From JAQVOO01 sp964524755 (GTDB lineage: Bacteria; Spirochaetota; Spirochaetia; Sphaerochaetales; Sphaerochaetaceae), in NCBI GenBank assembly GCA_964524755.1, contig CAZGDR010000053.1:1-11051 (forward strand): a DNA stretch of 11,051 bases, read 5' to 3'. A model generated the notes under the pieces. It worked only from the letters and a program-made list of their open reading frames with translations. It was not told where the DNA came from and made no database searches. A program made the position numbers and the translations under genes. Below, in pieces: positions 1 through 6,271 of the stretch; positions within the stretch are counted from its first letter, which is position 1; each line of letters begins with the position of its first letter.

Positions 1-293
1 CCAATAGGCTTAAGTAAACTCACATATATAAATGACATAAGGGCCAACAGTGCAGCACGCCCCAAATGACTCCAGTTTACGGCCTCAGTAGATTTCGGAT
101 ATCCACCTTTAATATTTGAGAGAGATAAGACGAGACCGAGCAAAAATAATACCGTTGCAACGACTCGAGGATAACTACCTGGGCCAATACCTCTTTTCGG
201 AACTGGTAATTTTGCAGTTAGTATCCAAACTCCTACACTAACGATCATCAGTGCAACCCCTGTCCAGAGGTCTACTTTCTTTGTTTCCTTCAT
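1..293 (-). CDS. tctB: TctB-family small membrane subunit of a tripartite tricarboxylate transporter (5' part only)
   Basis: The first 97 codons of a gene that runs off the left edge. The product begins MKETKKVDLWTGVALM. It shows a hydrophobic segment at about residues 12-27, the family-typical GPGxxPR motif (residues 37-43, GPGSYPR), a second hydrophobic segment at about 44-59 and the start of a third at about 80-94. This is the usual layout of TctB, the small four-helix inner-membrane protein that works with the large TctA permease and the TctC binding protein in secondary uptake of carboxylates. The ATG at 293 is supported by AAAGGA seven bases upstream. It lies 79 bases downstream of tctC on the same strand, so the two are probably cotranscribed and tctA would be expected next, outside the window. 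The family call rests on motif and neighbour together; the C-terminal part is not visible. Confidence 0.85.
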   Translation of the reverse strand, partial: MKETKKVDLWTGVALMIVSVGVWILTAKLPVPKRGIGPGSYPRVVATVLFLLGLVLSLSNIKGGYPKSTEAVNWSHLGRAALLALMSFIYVSLLKPI

Positions 294-327
294 CTTCGAA
301 TCCTTTACATTGCAACTGTAATTAGAT

Positions 328-351
328 AGCCCCAGGAGGAACCCTGGAGCT
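328..351 (-). promoter_or_regulatory. Intercistronic hairpin between tctC and tctB
   Basis: A 9-bp stem (AGCTCCAGG pairing with CCTGGGGCT, with one wobble pair in the RNA) and a 6-base loop lie just after the tctC stop codon. No U tract follows, so a full intrinsic terminator is unlikely. Hairpins between a binding-protein gene and its membrane-subunit genes commonly protect the upstream mRNA and give more binding protein than permease. That role is inferred here. Confidence 0.5.
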
Positions 352-372
352 ATAGTAATGTTTGTAAATCAA

Positions 373-1353
373 TTATTTGGTATATCTATCACCAAAACCA
401 TTGTCTCTAATAATTTTTTCATAGCGAGCATCATCAAATGCAACCTGTTTACCATATTCAGGACCTGGCTTGTAGACAGGAATAGCACCTAATTCTGCCA
501 TTTTCTTCATGTATACAGGATCTTCAACACATTGCTTGAAGATAGTTTCGAGTTTAGCAACGATAGCAGGTGGAGTTCCTTGAGGAACAACTACGCCCCT
601 CCACTGCTCAAGTATTAAGTCAACACCTTGGGCAACACCAGTCTTAGCTGGGATTCCAGGAATTTCGTCATTACTAAATACTGCTAACACCTTCAACTGT
701 CCAGCTTGTACGTTTGTGATACCTTCAGGTGCATTTGCTACAACAGCATCAACATCTCCGGCTAGAAGTCCTGTAATTGCAGGGCCACCACCTGAGAAAG
801 GAACATGAATAAGAGTAGTATCAGTAGCGTTCTCAAATAGTAGAGCAGCCATGTGGTTACCACCACCTGTTCCTGCGTTACCAACTGGAATTGTTTCTGG
901 GTTAGCCTTTGCGTCGGCAATGAAGTCAGCAAGAGTGTTCCATGGTGCGTCTGCTCGTACTACCAAGTAGTTATATGATGCCACAACCTGTAGTACAGGA
1001 ACAAACTCTGTTGCTGTAAAGGCAACTTTATTCATATGGGTCTTAATCAAGTGAGCCACGTTCCAGTGAAGTACTTCATACCCGGTTGGGTCAGCTTTCT
1101 TAAACTCTGTAATAGCTGGCACTCCAGCTGCAGCTCCCTTATTTTGGACGATTAATGGTTGTCCGTTAGCATATTTCGGAAAAACTTCTGCAAGTGCTCT
1201 AAACACAATGTCAGCACCACCACCAGCCGACCAACCGATAAGGGCTGTTACTGGTTTACTAGGGAATGAGTCTACAGATTCTGCTTCACCTTGTGCAAAA
1301 AGCATCGTAGAACTCACCAGAATAATCATGAGCATAACTAAGATTTTTTTCAT
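373..1353 (-). CDS. tctC: TctC/Bug-family periplasmic solute-binding protein of a tripartite tricarboxylate transporter
   Basis: A 326-residue protein of normal family length. Residues 1-20 form a signal peptide (MKKI, hydrophobic core, cleavage after LFA), giving a mature protein starting QGEAES, so it acts in the periplasm. Family hallmarks follow: PVTALIGWSAGGGAD (residues 34-48), the strand and loop at 67-77 (LIVQNKGAAAG), a GTGGGNH stretch (161-167), and HVPFSGGGPAITGLLAGD (183-200), typical of the Bug carboxylate-binding fold. Members bind organic acids and present them to TctAB; the ligand here cannot be told and need not be a tricarboxylate. AGGAGG five bases upstream fixes the start. 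It is the first gene of the tct operon and diverges from the ROK regulator gene. Its promoter contains the dyad at 1445-1465, so repression by the ROK protein is likely. Confidence 0.93.
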   Translation of the reverse strand: MKKILVMLMIILVSSTMLFAQGEAESVDSFPSKPVTALIGWSAGGGADIVFRALAEVFPKYANGQPLIVQNKGAAAGVPAITEFKKADPTGYEVLHWNVAHLIKTHMNKVAFTATEFVPVLQVVASYNYLVVRADAPWNTLADFIADAKANPETIPVGNAGTGGGNHMAALLFENATDTTLIHVPFSGGGPAITGLLAGDVDAVVANAPEGITNVQAGQLKVLAVFSNDEIPGIPAKTGVAQGVDLILEQWRGVVVPQGTPPAIVAKLETIFKQCVEDPVYMKKMAELGAIPVYKPGPEYGKQVAFDDARYEKIIRDNGFGDRYTK

Positions 1354-1424
1354 CTTTTCCTCCTAAATTCCATAACTGATAAGATAAAGCTCAGAGCAAC
1401 AATCTCAAGCTATGGTTAATGTTC

Positions 1425-1452
1425 ACAGTATCATACATTTTTAATTTGTCAA
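1425..1452 (-). promoter_or_regulatory. Predicted tctC promoter with -35 inside the operator
   Basis: On the minus strand TTGACA (bases 1447-1452) is followed after 16 bases by TACTGT (1425-1430). The -35 hexamer lies inside the dyad at 1445-1465. The 14 bases TTGACAAATTAAAA are identical in the promoter of the dehydrogenase gene near 3890. Transcription would start near 1418, leaving a leader of about 65 bases. The -10 is imperfect. Confidence 0.6.
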
Positions 1453-1465
1453 CTCATCTGACAAA
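1445..1465. promoter_or_regulatory. Candidate ROK operator, site 1 (tctC / ROK divergent region)
   Basis: A 21-bp dyad TTTGTCA-N7-TGACAAA with perfect 7-bp arms. A near copy with the same spacing occurs at 3888-3908, and both overlap predicted -35 elements facing left. Its position between tctC and the ROK gene fits control of the transporter together with autoregulation. Assignment to the ROK protein is inferred from adjacency; a regulator encoded elsewhere cannot be excluded. Confidence 0.65.
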
Positions 1466-1486
1466 ACAATTTTTAGATTAGATATT
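1458..1486 (+). promoter_or_regulatory. Possible promoter of the ROK regulator gene
   Basis: CTGACA (1458-1463), 17 bases, then GATATT (1481-1486). The -35 comes from the right arm of the operator dyad, so the two arms would serve two divergent promoters. Matches to consensus are moderate, and other -10 choices in this AT-rich stretch are possible. Confidence 0.35.
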
Positions 1487-1537
1487 TTATGTAAATATCC
1501 TTGCAAATCAGCATGTACTTAGCTAAGATAGGCCACC

Positions 1538-2728
1538 ATGCAAAGCGATGATTTAGAATTTATCAATTGTCAGAATGTCCTCCACTGTATCGAAAGGGAA
1601 CTCCATCAACCTTCCCGGGCCCAAATTGCCAAGCACGTAGGGCTTAGTCGAACAGCTATCTCTTTAATAGCACAAAAGCTTATTCAAGCTGGTCTGGTCA
1701 AAGAATTAGAGACAAAAATAAAAGGGAGAGGGCGGCCTGGAACCCCCTTAGTAATTGATAATTCCCTCTGGTATGCCATTGGGGCAGCGTTTTATTCTGG
1801 CACATGGATCTTCGTCATCGTAAATCTATCAGGGACCATTTTCACTACACACTATATTACTGTCCTTTCAACGGAAAGTGATATCATAACTGAAACATTG
1901 ATTGAGGGACTGGAATATATGCGTTCAATCTGCCCAGGGAACATGATTCCCGGCTTTGGTATTGGCGCCCCAGGCTTGGTCGACCATAAAACTGGAACAG
2001 TTTTACGTGCGGATGATTTAGGGTGGCATGAAGTTACCCCGATCAAAACTTTAGTTGAAGAGCGGACAGGACTACAGGTCTTTATCATTAACCGTTATCG
2101 GGCTAATGGATTGGCTGAAATCCGATATGGAGATCACAAGAATGCATCAAATGTAATTTATATTGGAATTGGAACAGGGATTGCCGGGTCTATTTATCTC
2201 AATAAAAAACTTCTTAACACCACTAATTATCGGCTTGGCCATATGGTGATCGATCCTCATGGGCCCCTCTGCGGTTGTGGTCAAAGAGGCTGCCTACAGG
2301 CCATGGCCTCAGAAGGAGCCTTACTCATGTATGCTAGAGAGCAAATAGAAAAAAATCCCAACTTTCTAAAAAAGATCCAGGGAAAAAACTTAAATGGGAA
2401 GCTCATTGTTTTTTTAGCTGAAGAGGGAGATCCCGATGCCCGTGCGTGTATTGAACATATATCGTACCCCTTGGCGATTGGAGCCAGCACATTAGCTAAT
2501 GTTATTGCACCAGATGAGATAATTATTGGAGGACCGCTGGGAGACGCCAGCACCTACTTGGTTGATTGTGTACGCACACACGTGCAAGAGCACCTCTTGG
2601 ATTGGCAAAATAGAGAGACGAAAATCTCCCAAGGAACCCAAGGCGACCTCGGCTCCGCTATTGGTGCAGTCACATTCATGTTAGATCACAAACTAGAATT
2701 AGTAATGGGTGGTTATTGTCCCGATTAA
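1538..2728 (+). CDS. ROK-family transcriptional repressor (winged helix plus inactive sugar-kinase domain)
   Basis: A 396-residue protein with the NagC/XylR-type layout. A winged helix-turn-helix lies at about residues 12-60 (SRAQIAKHVGLSRTAISLI at 26-44), followed by the wing signature GRGRPGTPL (63-71). The rest is a ROK sugar-binding domain with GIGAPGLVD (141-149), GIGTGIAGSIY (210-220) and a zinc-site motif: His235 with C245, C247 and C252. The position of the kinase catalytic Asp (N-D-A-N in glucokinases) reads N-R-Y-R at 185-188, so it should be a sensor and not an enzyme. It probably binds a sugar or sugar acid, or its phosphate, and releases DNA. The start is forced by an in-frame TAG at 1529-1531; the Shine-Dalgarno is poor, and a perfect palindrome CTTAGCTAAG sits at 1518-1527. 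The gene diverges from tctC and probably controls it, itself and the dehydrogenase gene. Confidence 0.92.
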   Translation: MQSDDLEFINCQNVLHCIERELHQPSRAQIAKHVGLSRTAISLIAQKLIQAGLVKELETKIKGRGRPGTPLVIDNSLWYAIGAAFYSGTWIFVIVNLSGTIFTTHYITVLSTESDIITETLIEGLEYMRSICPGNMIPGFGIGAPGLVDHKTGTVLRADDLGWHEVTPIKTLVEERTGLQVFIINRYRANGLAEIRYGDHKNASNVIYIGIGTGIAGSIYLNKKLLNTTNYRLGHMVIDPHGPLCGCGQRGCLQAMASEGALLMYAREQIEKNPNFLKKIQGKNLNGKLIVFLAEEGDPDARACIEHISYPLAIGASTLANVIAPDEIIIGGPLGDASTYLVDCVRTHVQEHLLDWQNRETKISQGTQGDLGSAIGAVTFMLDHKLELVMGGYCPD

Positions 2729-2741
2729 TAAAAAGATATTA

Positions 2742-2767
2742 ATGTAGCCACTCAGCAGTGGCTACAT
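2742..2767. terminator. Bidirectional terminator between the ROK gene and the dehydrogenase gene
   Basis: A perfect 11-bp stem, ATGTAGCCACT and its complement, with a 4-base loop, midway between two convergent stop codons. The minus-strand copy is followed by a T-rich run (TAATATCTTTTTATT), a good intrinsic terminator for the dehydrogenase gene. The plus-strand copy has only a weak T-rich tail but probably also ends ROK transcripts. Confidence 0.85.
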
Positions 2768-2778
2768 ACATTGGTTTC

Positions 2779-3828
2779 TTACAAAGGAAGGTTTACTTTC
2801 TTCCCTGACTTGGCACTCTTATAAATGCCTTCAATAATTTCAACTGCATTTCTAGATGATTCACCAGAAACTTCAACTTCAGTATTATTTCTAATTGAAT
2901 CAACAACCGAGCTGAATAACAACCTGTGGCCGTGATGACCAATTGCTGACGGATCAGCTGCCCCACCACCTGTGGCAGTTCCATGCAGATATTTGTCTCG
3001 AATTTCCCGATCTTCTGGACGTTCTTCCTCAAACTTCCAAGAGATGATGCTTTCTTCTTCTAAAACTACACTACCTTTCGTACCCAAAATCTCTATTTTT
3101 TTCAAAAACCCTGGGTAGGCACTGGTGGTTCCTTCGATCATTCCTAGAGCACCGTTGGCGAATCTAAGAGCAGCGACTGCAGTATCTTCCACTTCAATGC
3201 GCTCGTGGGATAAAGTGTCGGTAAATGCAAAAACTTCAGATACATCGCCCATGAACCATTGCAATAGGTCAATGGCATGGATGGATTGATTCATCAAAGC
3301 TCCACCACCGTCATATTTCCAAGTACCGCGCCAAGCTCCACTATCATAATACTCTTGGGTACGGAACCATTTGACTTGTGCATCAGCCATGACAATTTTA
3401 CCAAACCGGCCTTGCTCAATGGCTTTTTTAATCAACTTTGGAGCTTCGTGGTAGCGGGAGGGAAATACACCAGCTAACTTAACACCATTGGCGGCACAAG
3501 CTTTGATAATCTGATTACAACGATCTTTAGTGATTTCTAAAGGTTTTTCTACAATTATATGTTTTTTTGCTTTGGCAGAAGCTAAAGCTCCATCCATATG
3601 AAGACCTGAAGGTGTTGCAATCGTCACGATATCTAAATCAGGATCAGCTAAGAACGCATCAATATCTGTGTATGTGCGACAGTTATGGGCCTTCCCAAAC
3701 GCTTTAGCGCTATCTTCAATTGCATCAAACCCAGCAACAAGTTGGCATCCTTCAATCTCTTTGATTGCACTTGCATGCACTTTCGCGATCATTCCAAGCC
3801 CAATGATTCCAAATCCAAGTTTTTTCAT
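2779..3828 (-). CDS. Gfo/Idh/MocA-family NAD(P)-dependent oxidoreductase
   Basis: A 349-residue protein of usual family length, probably cytoplasmic. The N-terminal Rossmann fold starts at GIIGLG (residues 7-12). The family EKP motif (94-96, Lys95 being the usual catalytic lysine) is followed by a C-terminal domain with GAWRGTWKYDGGGALMNQ (164-181) and the active-site segment SIHAIDLLQW (182-191; His184 and Asp187). Such enzymes reversibly oxidise hydroxyls of sugars, cyclitols or sugar acids; substrate specificity cannot be read off. I start it at the ATG at 3828, which has GGAGGAG directly upstream; an in-frame TTG at 3849 would add seven residues but has no such site. It has its own promoter at 3867-3895, overlapped by a near copy of the operator found before tctC, which ties it to the transporter. 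It is convergent with the ROK gene. A biosynthetic role (WlbA-like) is less likely in this setting. Confidence 0.9.
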   Translation of the reverse strand: MKKLGFGIIGLGMIAKVHASAIKEIEGCQLVAGFDAIEDSAKAFGKAHNCRTYTDIDAFLADPDLDIVTIATPSGLHMDGALASAKAKKHIIVEKPLEITKDRCNQIIKACAANGVKLAGVFPSRYHEAPKLIKKAIEQGRFGKIVMADAQVKWFRTQEYYDSGAWRGTWKYDGGGALMNQSIHAIDLLQWFMGDVSEVFAFTDTLSHERIEVEDTAVAALRFANGALGMIEGTTSAYPGFLKKIEILGTKGSVVLEEESIISWKFEEERPEDREIRDKYLHGTATGGGAADPSAIGHHGHRLLFSSVVDSIRNNTEVEVSGESSRNAVEIIEGIYKSAKSGKKVNLPL

Positions 3829-3832
3829 ATAT

Positions 3833-3839
3833 CTCCTCC
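3833..3839 (-). promoter_or_regulatory. Strong ribosome binding site that decides the dehydrogenase start
   Basis: GGAGGAG on the minus strand, four bases from the ATG at 3828. It lies inside the 5' extension of the longer TTG-initiated reading frame, so the shorter protein beginning MKKLGFG is the likely product. Confidence 0.85.
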
Positions 3840-3866
3840 GATTAGACAAAACTAAACTATCCTACT

Positions 3867-3895
3867 ACAATACGATGTCAATTTTAATTTGTCAA
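3867..3895 (-). promoter_or_regulatory. Predicted promoter of the dehydrogenase gene
   Basis: TTGACA (bases 3890-3895, minus strand), 17 bases, then TATTGT (3867-3872). This is the best sigma-70-like promoter in the window. The -35 is embedded in the dyad at 3888-3908. Transcription would start near 3860, about 30 bases before the ATG. Confidence 0.7.
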
Positions 3896-3908
3896 ATGCT
3901 CTTACAAA
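3888..3908. promoter_or_regulatory. Candidate ROK operator, site 2 (dehydrogenase promoter)
   Basis: TTTGTCA-N7-TTACAAA: the same 21-bp architecture as site 1 with one arm mismatch, plus 14 identical flanking and arm bases (TTTTAATTTGTCAA at 1439-1452 and 3882-3895). Bound repressor would cover the -35 region of the dehydrogenase promoter. Confidence 0.6.
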
Positions 3909-4082
3909 ATAACAATATATCTGCCATACTTTTTATTGTTTAAGCAATATTATCCTGACCTGTAAAAAAGGACAATGCTTCGAAAAGATAAAATCAAAGG
4001 ACTAGATTCTTTGCATATATTCTGATTTGGAGTGCGAAGTTGACCAATCCTATTGATTTAAAGTCAAGAAGGAACTCCCTTG

Positions 4083-4111
4083 TTGACAAAACAGAAGGCA
4101 AATAACATACT
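4083..4111 (+). promoter_or_regulatory. Predicted promoter of the nagB-like/degT/araC operon
   Basis: A perfect -35 TTGACA (4083-4088), 17 bases, then CATACT (4106-4111). Start of transcription would be near 4118, about 40 bases before the ATG. The -35 lies in TTGACAAAA, like one arm of the ROK operator, but no second arm is found at the proper spacing. Confidence 0.55.
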
Positions 4112-4129
4112 GTACTCAAAGTACATATG
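4106..4129. promoter_or_regulatory. Dyad over the predicted -10 and start site of the nagB-like operon
   Basis: Two arms, CATACTGTAC and GTACATATG, separated by TCAAA; they are complementary except for one extra C in the left arm. The location over the -10 element and transcription start suits a repressor operator. The sequence is unlike the ROK dyads, so a different regulator would bind. The AraC-type protein is possible, although that family more often uses direct repeats. Confidence 0.4.
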
Positions 4130-4158
4130 AATAAAACAACTTTAGTAAGGAGTTAATC

Positions 4159-4923
4159 ATGAAACGTTGGAAAAAAGAGAACTTGACCGTCTTGGAATGC
4201 AAAGATCGGAAAGAACTTGGAATCGCTGCTGCGGCTGATTTTAGCAAAGCTCTTAAAAGTGTTCTCGAGAAAAAGGAAATTGCAACTGTAGTTTTTGCAG
4301 CTGCTCCCTCACAAAATGATTTTCTAGAGGCTATCGTAGCCGATAAGAGCATCGATTTTTCTCGTGTTCGAGCATTCAATATGGATGAATACATTGGACT
4401 ATCTGCTGATTCACCAGAAACATTTGGAAATTTCCTACGTCGGGGAATTTATGATCTGAGAAAATTTCATACAGTAGAATTCCTTGACAGTGAAAGCGCA
4501 GATCCTGAAAAAGAGGCTGAGCGCTATGCAAAACTATTAGCTAAACAGCCGATTGACATCGTGTGTATGGGAATTGGAGAAAATGGCCATATTGCCTTTA
4601 ACGATCCTCCTGTAGCCGATTTCAACGATCCAAAAGCAGTAAAAATAGTTGAATTAGAGCTAGCCTGTCGTTCACAGCAGGTAAATGATGGGTGCTTCCC
4701 CACTCTTGAAGATGTGCCCAAACATGCTCTCACCCTGACTATTCCTACTTTAGGGAGTGCTACCTATCATTTCTGTATGGTACCAGCCAGCAGTAAAGCT
4801 CAAGCTGTCTATAACACCTTGCACATGGAAATTAGCACCAAATGTCCAGCTACTATCATGCGCACTTGGGAGCAACCCATTCTTTATTTGGACCCAGATA
4901 GCGCTAGTTTACTTAATAAATAA
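4159..4923 (+). CDS. Glucosamine-6-phosphate deaminase/isomerase-like protein (NagB family)
   Basis: A 254-residue protein of NagB length, cytoplasmic. It carries the family segments FNMDEYIGL (residues 73-81; Asp76 matches the catalytic base Asp72 of E. coli NagB) and GIGENGHIAFNDPP (138-151; His144 matches His143). The E. coli Asp141 position is Asn142 and the Glu148 position is Asp149, as in some NagB paralogues. NagB enzymes convert glucosamine-6-phosphate to fructose-6-phosphate and ammonia; this relative may do so or act on another (amino)sugar phosphate. The C-terminal part has SSKAQAV (211-217), resembling the family's SxKA segment. AAGGAG six bases before the ATG fixes the start. First gene of an operon with a DegT aminotransferase (33-base gap) and an AraC regulator, under its own promoter. 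Confidence 0.85.
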   Translation: MKRWKKENLTVLECKDRKELGIAAAADFSKALKSVLEKKEIATVVFAAAPSQNDFLEAIVADKSIDFSRVRAFNMDEYIGLSADSPETFGNFLRRGIYDLRKFHTVEFLDSESADPEKEAERYAKLLAKQPIDIVCMGIGENGHIAFNDPPVADFNDPKAVKIVELELACRSQQVNDGCFPTLEDVPKHALTLTIPTLGSATYHFCMVPASSKAQAVYNTLHMEISTKCPATIMRTWEQPILYLDPDSASLLNK

Positions 4924-4956
4924 TAATTATCATTCGACTTTAAAAAGGAGCACATT

Positions 4957-6258
4957 ATGTCGAAACCAGCAATTCTCGGAGGCCCTAAAACTATAACCAT
5001 CGATTATAATCAAGTAGGGACCCTACCGATTTGTTCCCCAAAAGGGATAAAGATGGTACATGAACTGATGGAGAAAGGGGAGACTTCCCAATCACCAATT
5101 ATTACTCAGTTTGCCGATCGTTTTGCCAAGTACACAGGAAGTCCCTATGCCCTCTGTACTAATAACGGAACTGCTGCCTTAGACAGTGCTCTTTTTGCGG
5201 TCGGTGTAAAACCGGGGGACGAGGTTATTGTCCCCTCCTACACCTTCTGGGCAAGTGTAACCCCAATAATAGCTCAACACGCAGTCCCTATTTTCTGTGA
5301 TGTTGATCTAGAAACCTCGTGCATAGACCCCTCAGACATAGAACATCATATCTCAAAACGGACCCGCGCGATTATGGTTGTCCACGTCTGGGGTAATCCA
5401 TGTGACATGGATGCCATTATGGCTATTGCCAAAAAACATGGATTAGCTGTAATCGAAGATTGTTCACATGCGCATGGCGCAACGTATAAAGGACGCCCGA
5501 TAGGAACATTAGGTGACATTGGTTGCTTTAGCTTACAGGGAACCAAAACATTACCAGCCGGAGAAGGTGGGATTTTAGTAACCGCCAATGAGACCTATTA
5601 TGAACGTGCTGTAGCTCTAGCCCACTATGATGTAATTCCTTCACTTGCTAAAAATTCCCCTTACCAGCGCTATGATTTAACAGGCATGGGGCATAAATAT
5701 CGCATCCACCCGTTTGCGGCAGCGCTGGCAGACTCGCAGTTAGATGAACTAGATGCCCGTAGTGTAATTCGTCGCAAAAATGCAGAACTTTTTGACAATG
5801 GAATTGCCCATATTCCTTTCCTTAAGAAACAAGAAGAATATGAAGGAGCTTCTCGAGTCTTTTCCTATCATTATTACCGCTATATCCCTGCCACGAAGAA
5901 CCCCAGTGAAACATACGTTTTCCTTAAAGCACTGCATGCTGAAGGGGCAATGGTGGGTTATTGTGGTTATGGACGATTGCATACGGCTCCTCTGTTCACT
6001 GAAGGGGGACCCTACGGAGATTGCAAACCACAAGACCCCTCTATCGTGACGCCCTTACCGGTAACCGATCTTCTGGCAAAAACCACCTTCCTCGCTGCTC
6101 CCCGTTTTGAAACTGATTGTACGGACCTCGTTGAACAATACATTGCTGCTTATCAGAAAGTAGCTAATCATATTGAAGAAATTCGTGCCTATGCAGATAC
6201 TCATGATTTTTCAAAGGAGCTGGAGAAACTAAGCGGCCGTAGTATTGCTATGCTCTAA
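4957..6258 (+). CDS. DegT/DnrJ/EryC1/StrS-family PLP-dependent aminotransferase
   Basis: A 433-residue fold-type I PLP enzyme, somewhat longer than the 370-400 usual for the family, with about 20 extra residues at the charged C-terminus. Visible motifs: phosphate-binding NGTAALDSAL (70-79), VIEDCSHAHGA (165-175; Asp168 should contact the pyridine nitrogen of PLP), and FSLQGTKTLPAGEGG (191-205; Lys197 as the Schiff-base lysine). Family members transfer an amino group, usually from Glu or Gln, to a keto-sugar or keto-cyclitol. The LQGTKTLPAGEGG form recalls the inosose-aminotransferase and AHBA-synthase branch, but the substrate is unknown. In this setting it may run in the deaminating direction or feed amino groups to the NagB-like partner. 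AAGGAG six bases upstream supports the ATG. It is the middle gene of the operon, followed 13 bases later by the AraC gene. Confidence 0.9.
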   Translation: MSKPAILGGPKTITIDYNQVGTLPICSPKGIKMVHELMEKGETSQSPIITQFADRFAKYTGSPYALCTNNGTAALDSALFAVGVKPGDEVIVPSYTFWASVTPIIAQHAVPIFCDVDLETSCIDPSDIEHHISKRTRAIMVVHVWGNPCDMDAIMAIAKKHGLAVIEDCSHAHGATYKGRPIGTLGDIGCFSLQGTKTLPAGEGGILVTANETYYERAVALAHYDVIPSLAKNSPYQRYDLTGMGHKYRIHPFAAALADSQLDELDARSVIRRKNAELFDNGIAHIPFLKKQEEYEGASRVFSYHYYRYIPATKNPSETYVFLKALHAEGAMVGYCGYGRLHTAPLFTEGGPYGDCKPQDPSIVTPLPVTDLLAKTTFLAAPRFETDCTDLVEQYIAAYQKVANHIEEIRAYADTHDFSKELEKLSGRSIAML

Positions 6259-6261
6259 AAC

Positions 6262-6265
6262 GGAG
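6262..6265 (+). promoter_or_regulatory. Ribosome binding site that selects a GTG start for the AraC gene
   Basis: GGAG six bases before GTG at 6272. A longer in-frame TTG at 6245 overlaps the degT end and has no purine-rich site at the proper distance. An in-frame ATG at 6299 would shorten the protein by nine residues. Confidence 0.7.
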
Positions 6266-6271
6266 AATATA

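Larger units (their letters stand above)
3829..4158. other. 330-base divergent control region, no gene seen
   Basis: Separates the leftward dehydrogenase gene from the rightward nagB-like operon. Besides the promoters and dyads listed separately, it holds a small inverted repeat TATTG-TTTAAG-CAATA near 3933-3948. A nested dyad runs from TTGAC at 4040 to GTCAA ending at 4067, with CAAT-CCT-ATTG inside it. CTTACA (3901-3906), 18 bases, CATACT (3925-3930) could be a second rightward promoter giving a long leader. No open reading frame with a ribosome binding site is convincing here. Confidence 0.7.

Noticed and set aside
1852..2553. Minus-strand reading frames (78 and 90 codons) inside the ROK gene
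   Set aside because: Antisense shadows of a well-supported gene, with no family-like motifs and no ribosome binding sites.
1538..2728. ROK gene as a glucokinase or fructokinase
   Set aside because: It has an N-terminal winged helix with GRGRPGTPL, and the catalytic Asp is replaced by Arg.
3829..3849. Seven-residue N-terminal extension of the dehydrogenase from a TTG at 3849
   Set aside because: The extension contains the GGAGGAG ribosome binding site of the ATG at 3828, and the Rossmann motif sits at the normal distance from the shorter start.
4069..4095. Third ROK operator at the nagB-like promoter
   Set aside because: Only the TTGACAAA half matches; the 14 bases to its left show no TTTGTCA arm at the required spacing.
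6245..6271. Longer AraC start at TTG 6245 overlapping the degT end
   Set aside because: No ribosome binding site at a proper distance; GTG at 6272 has GGAG six bases upstream, and the extra residues are not family-like.
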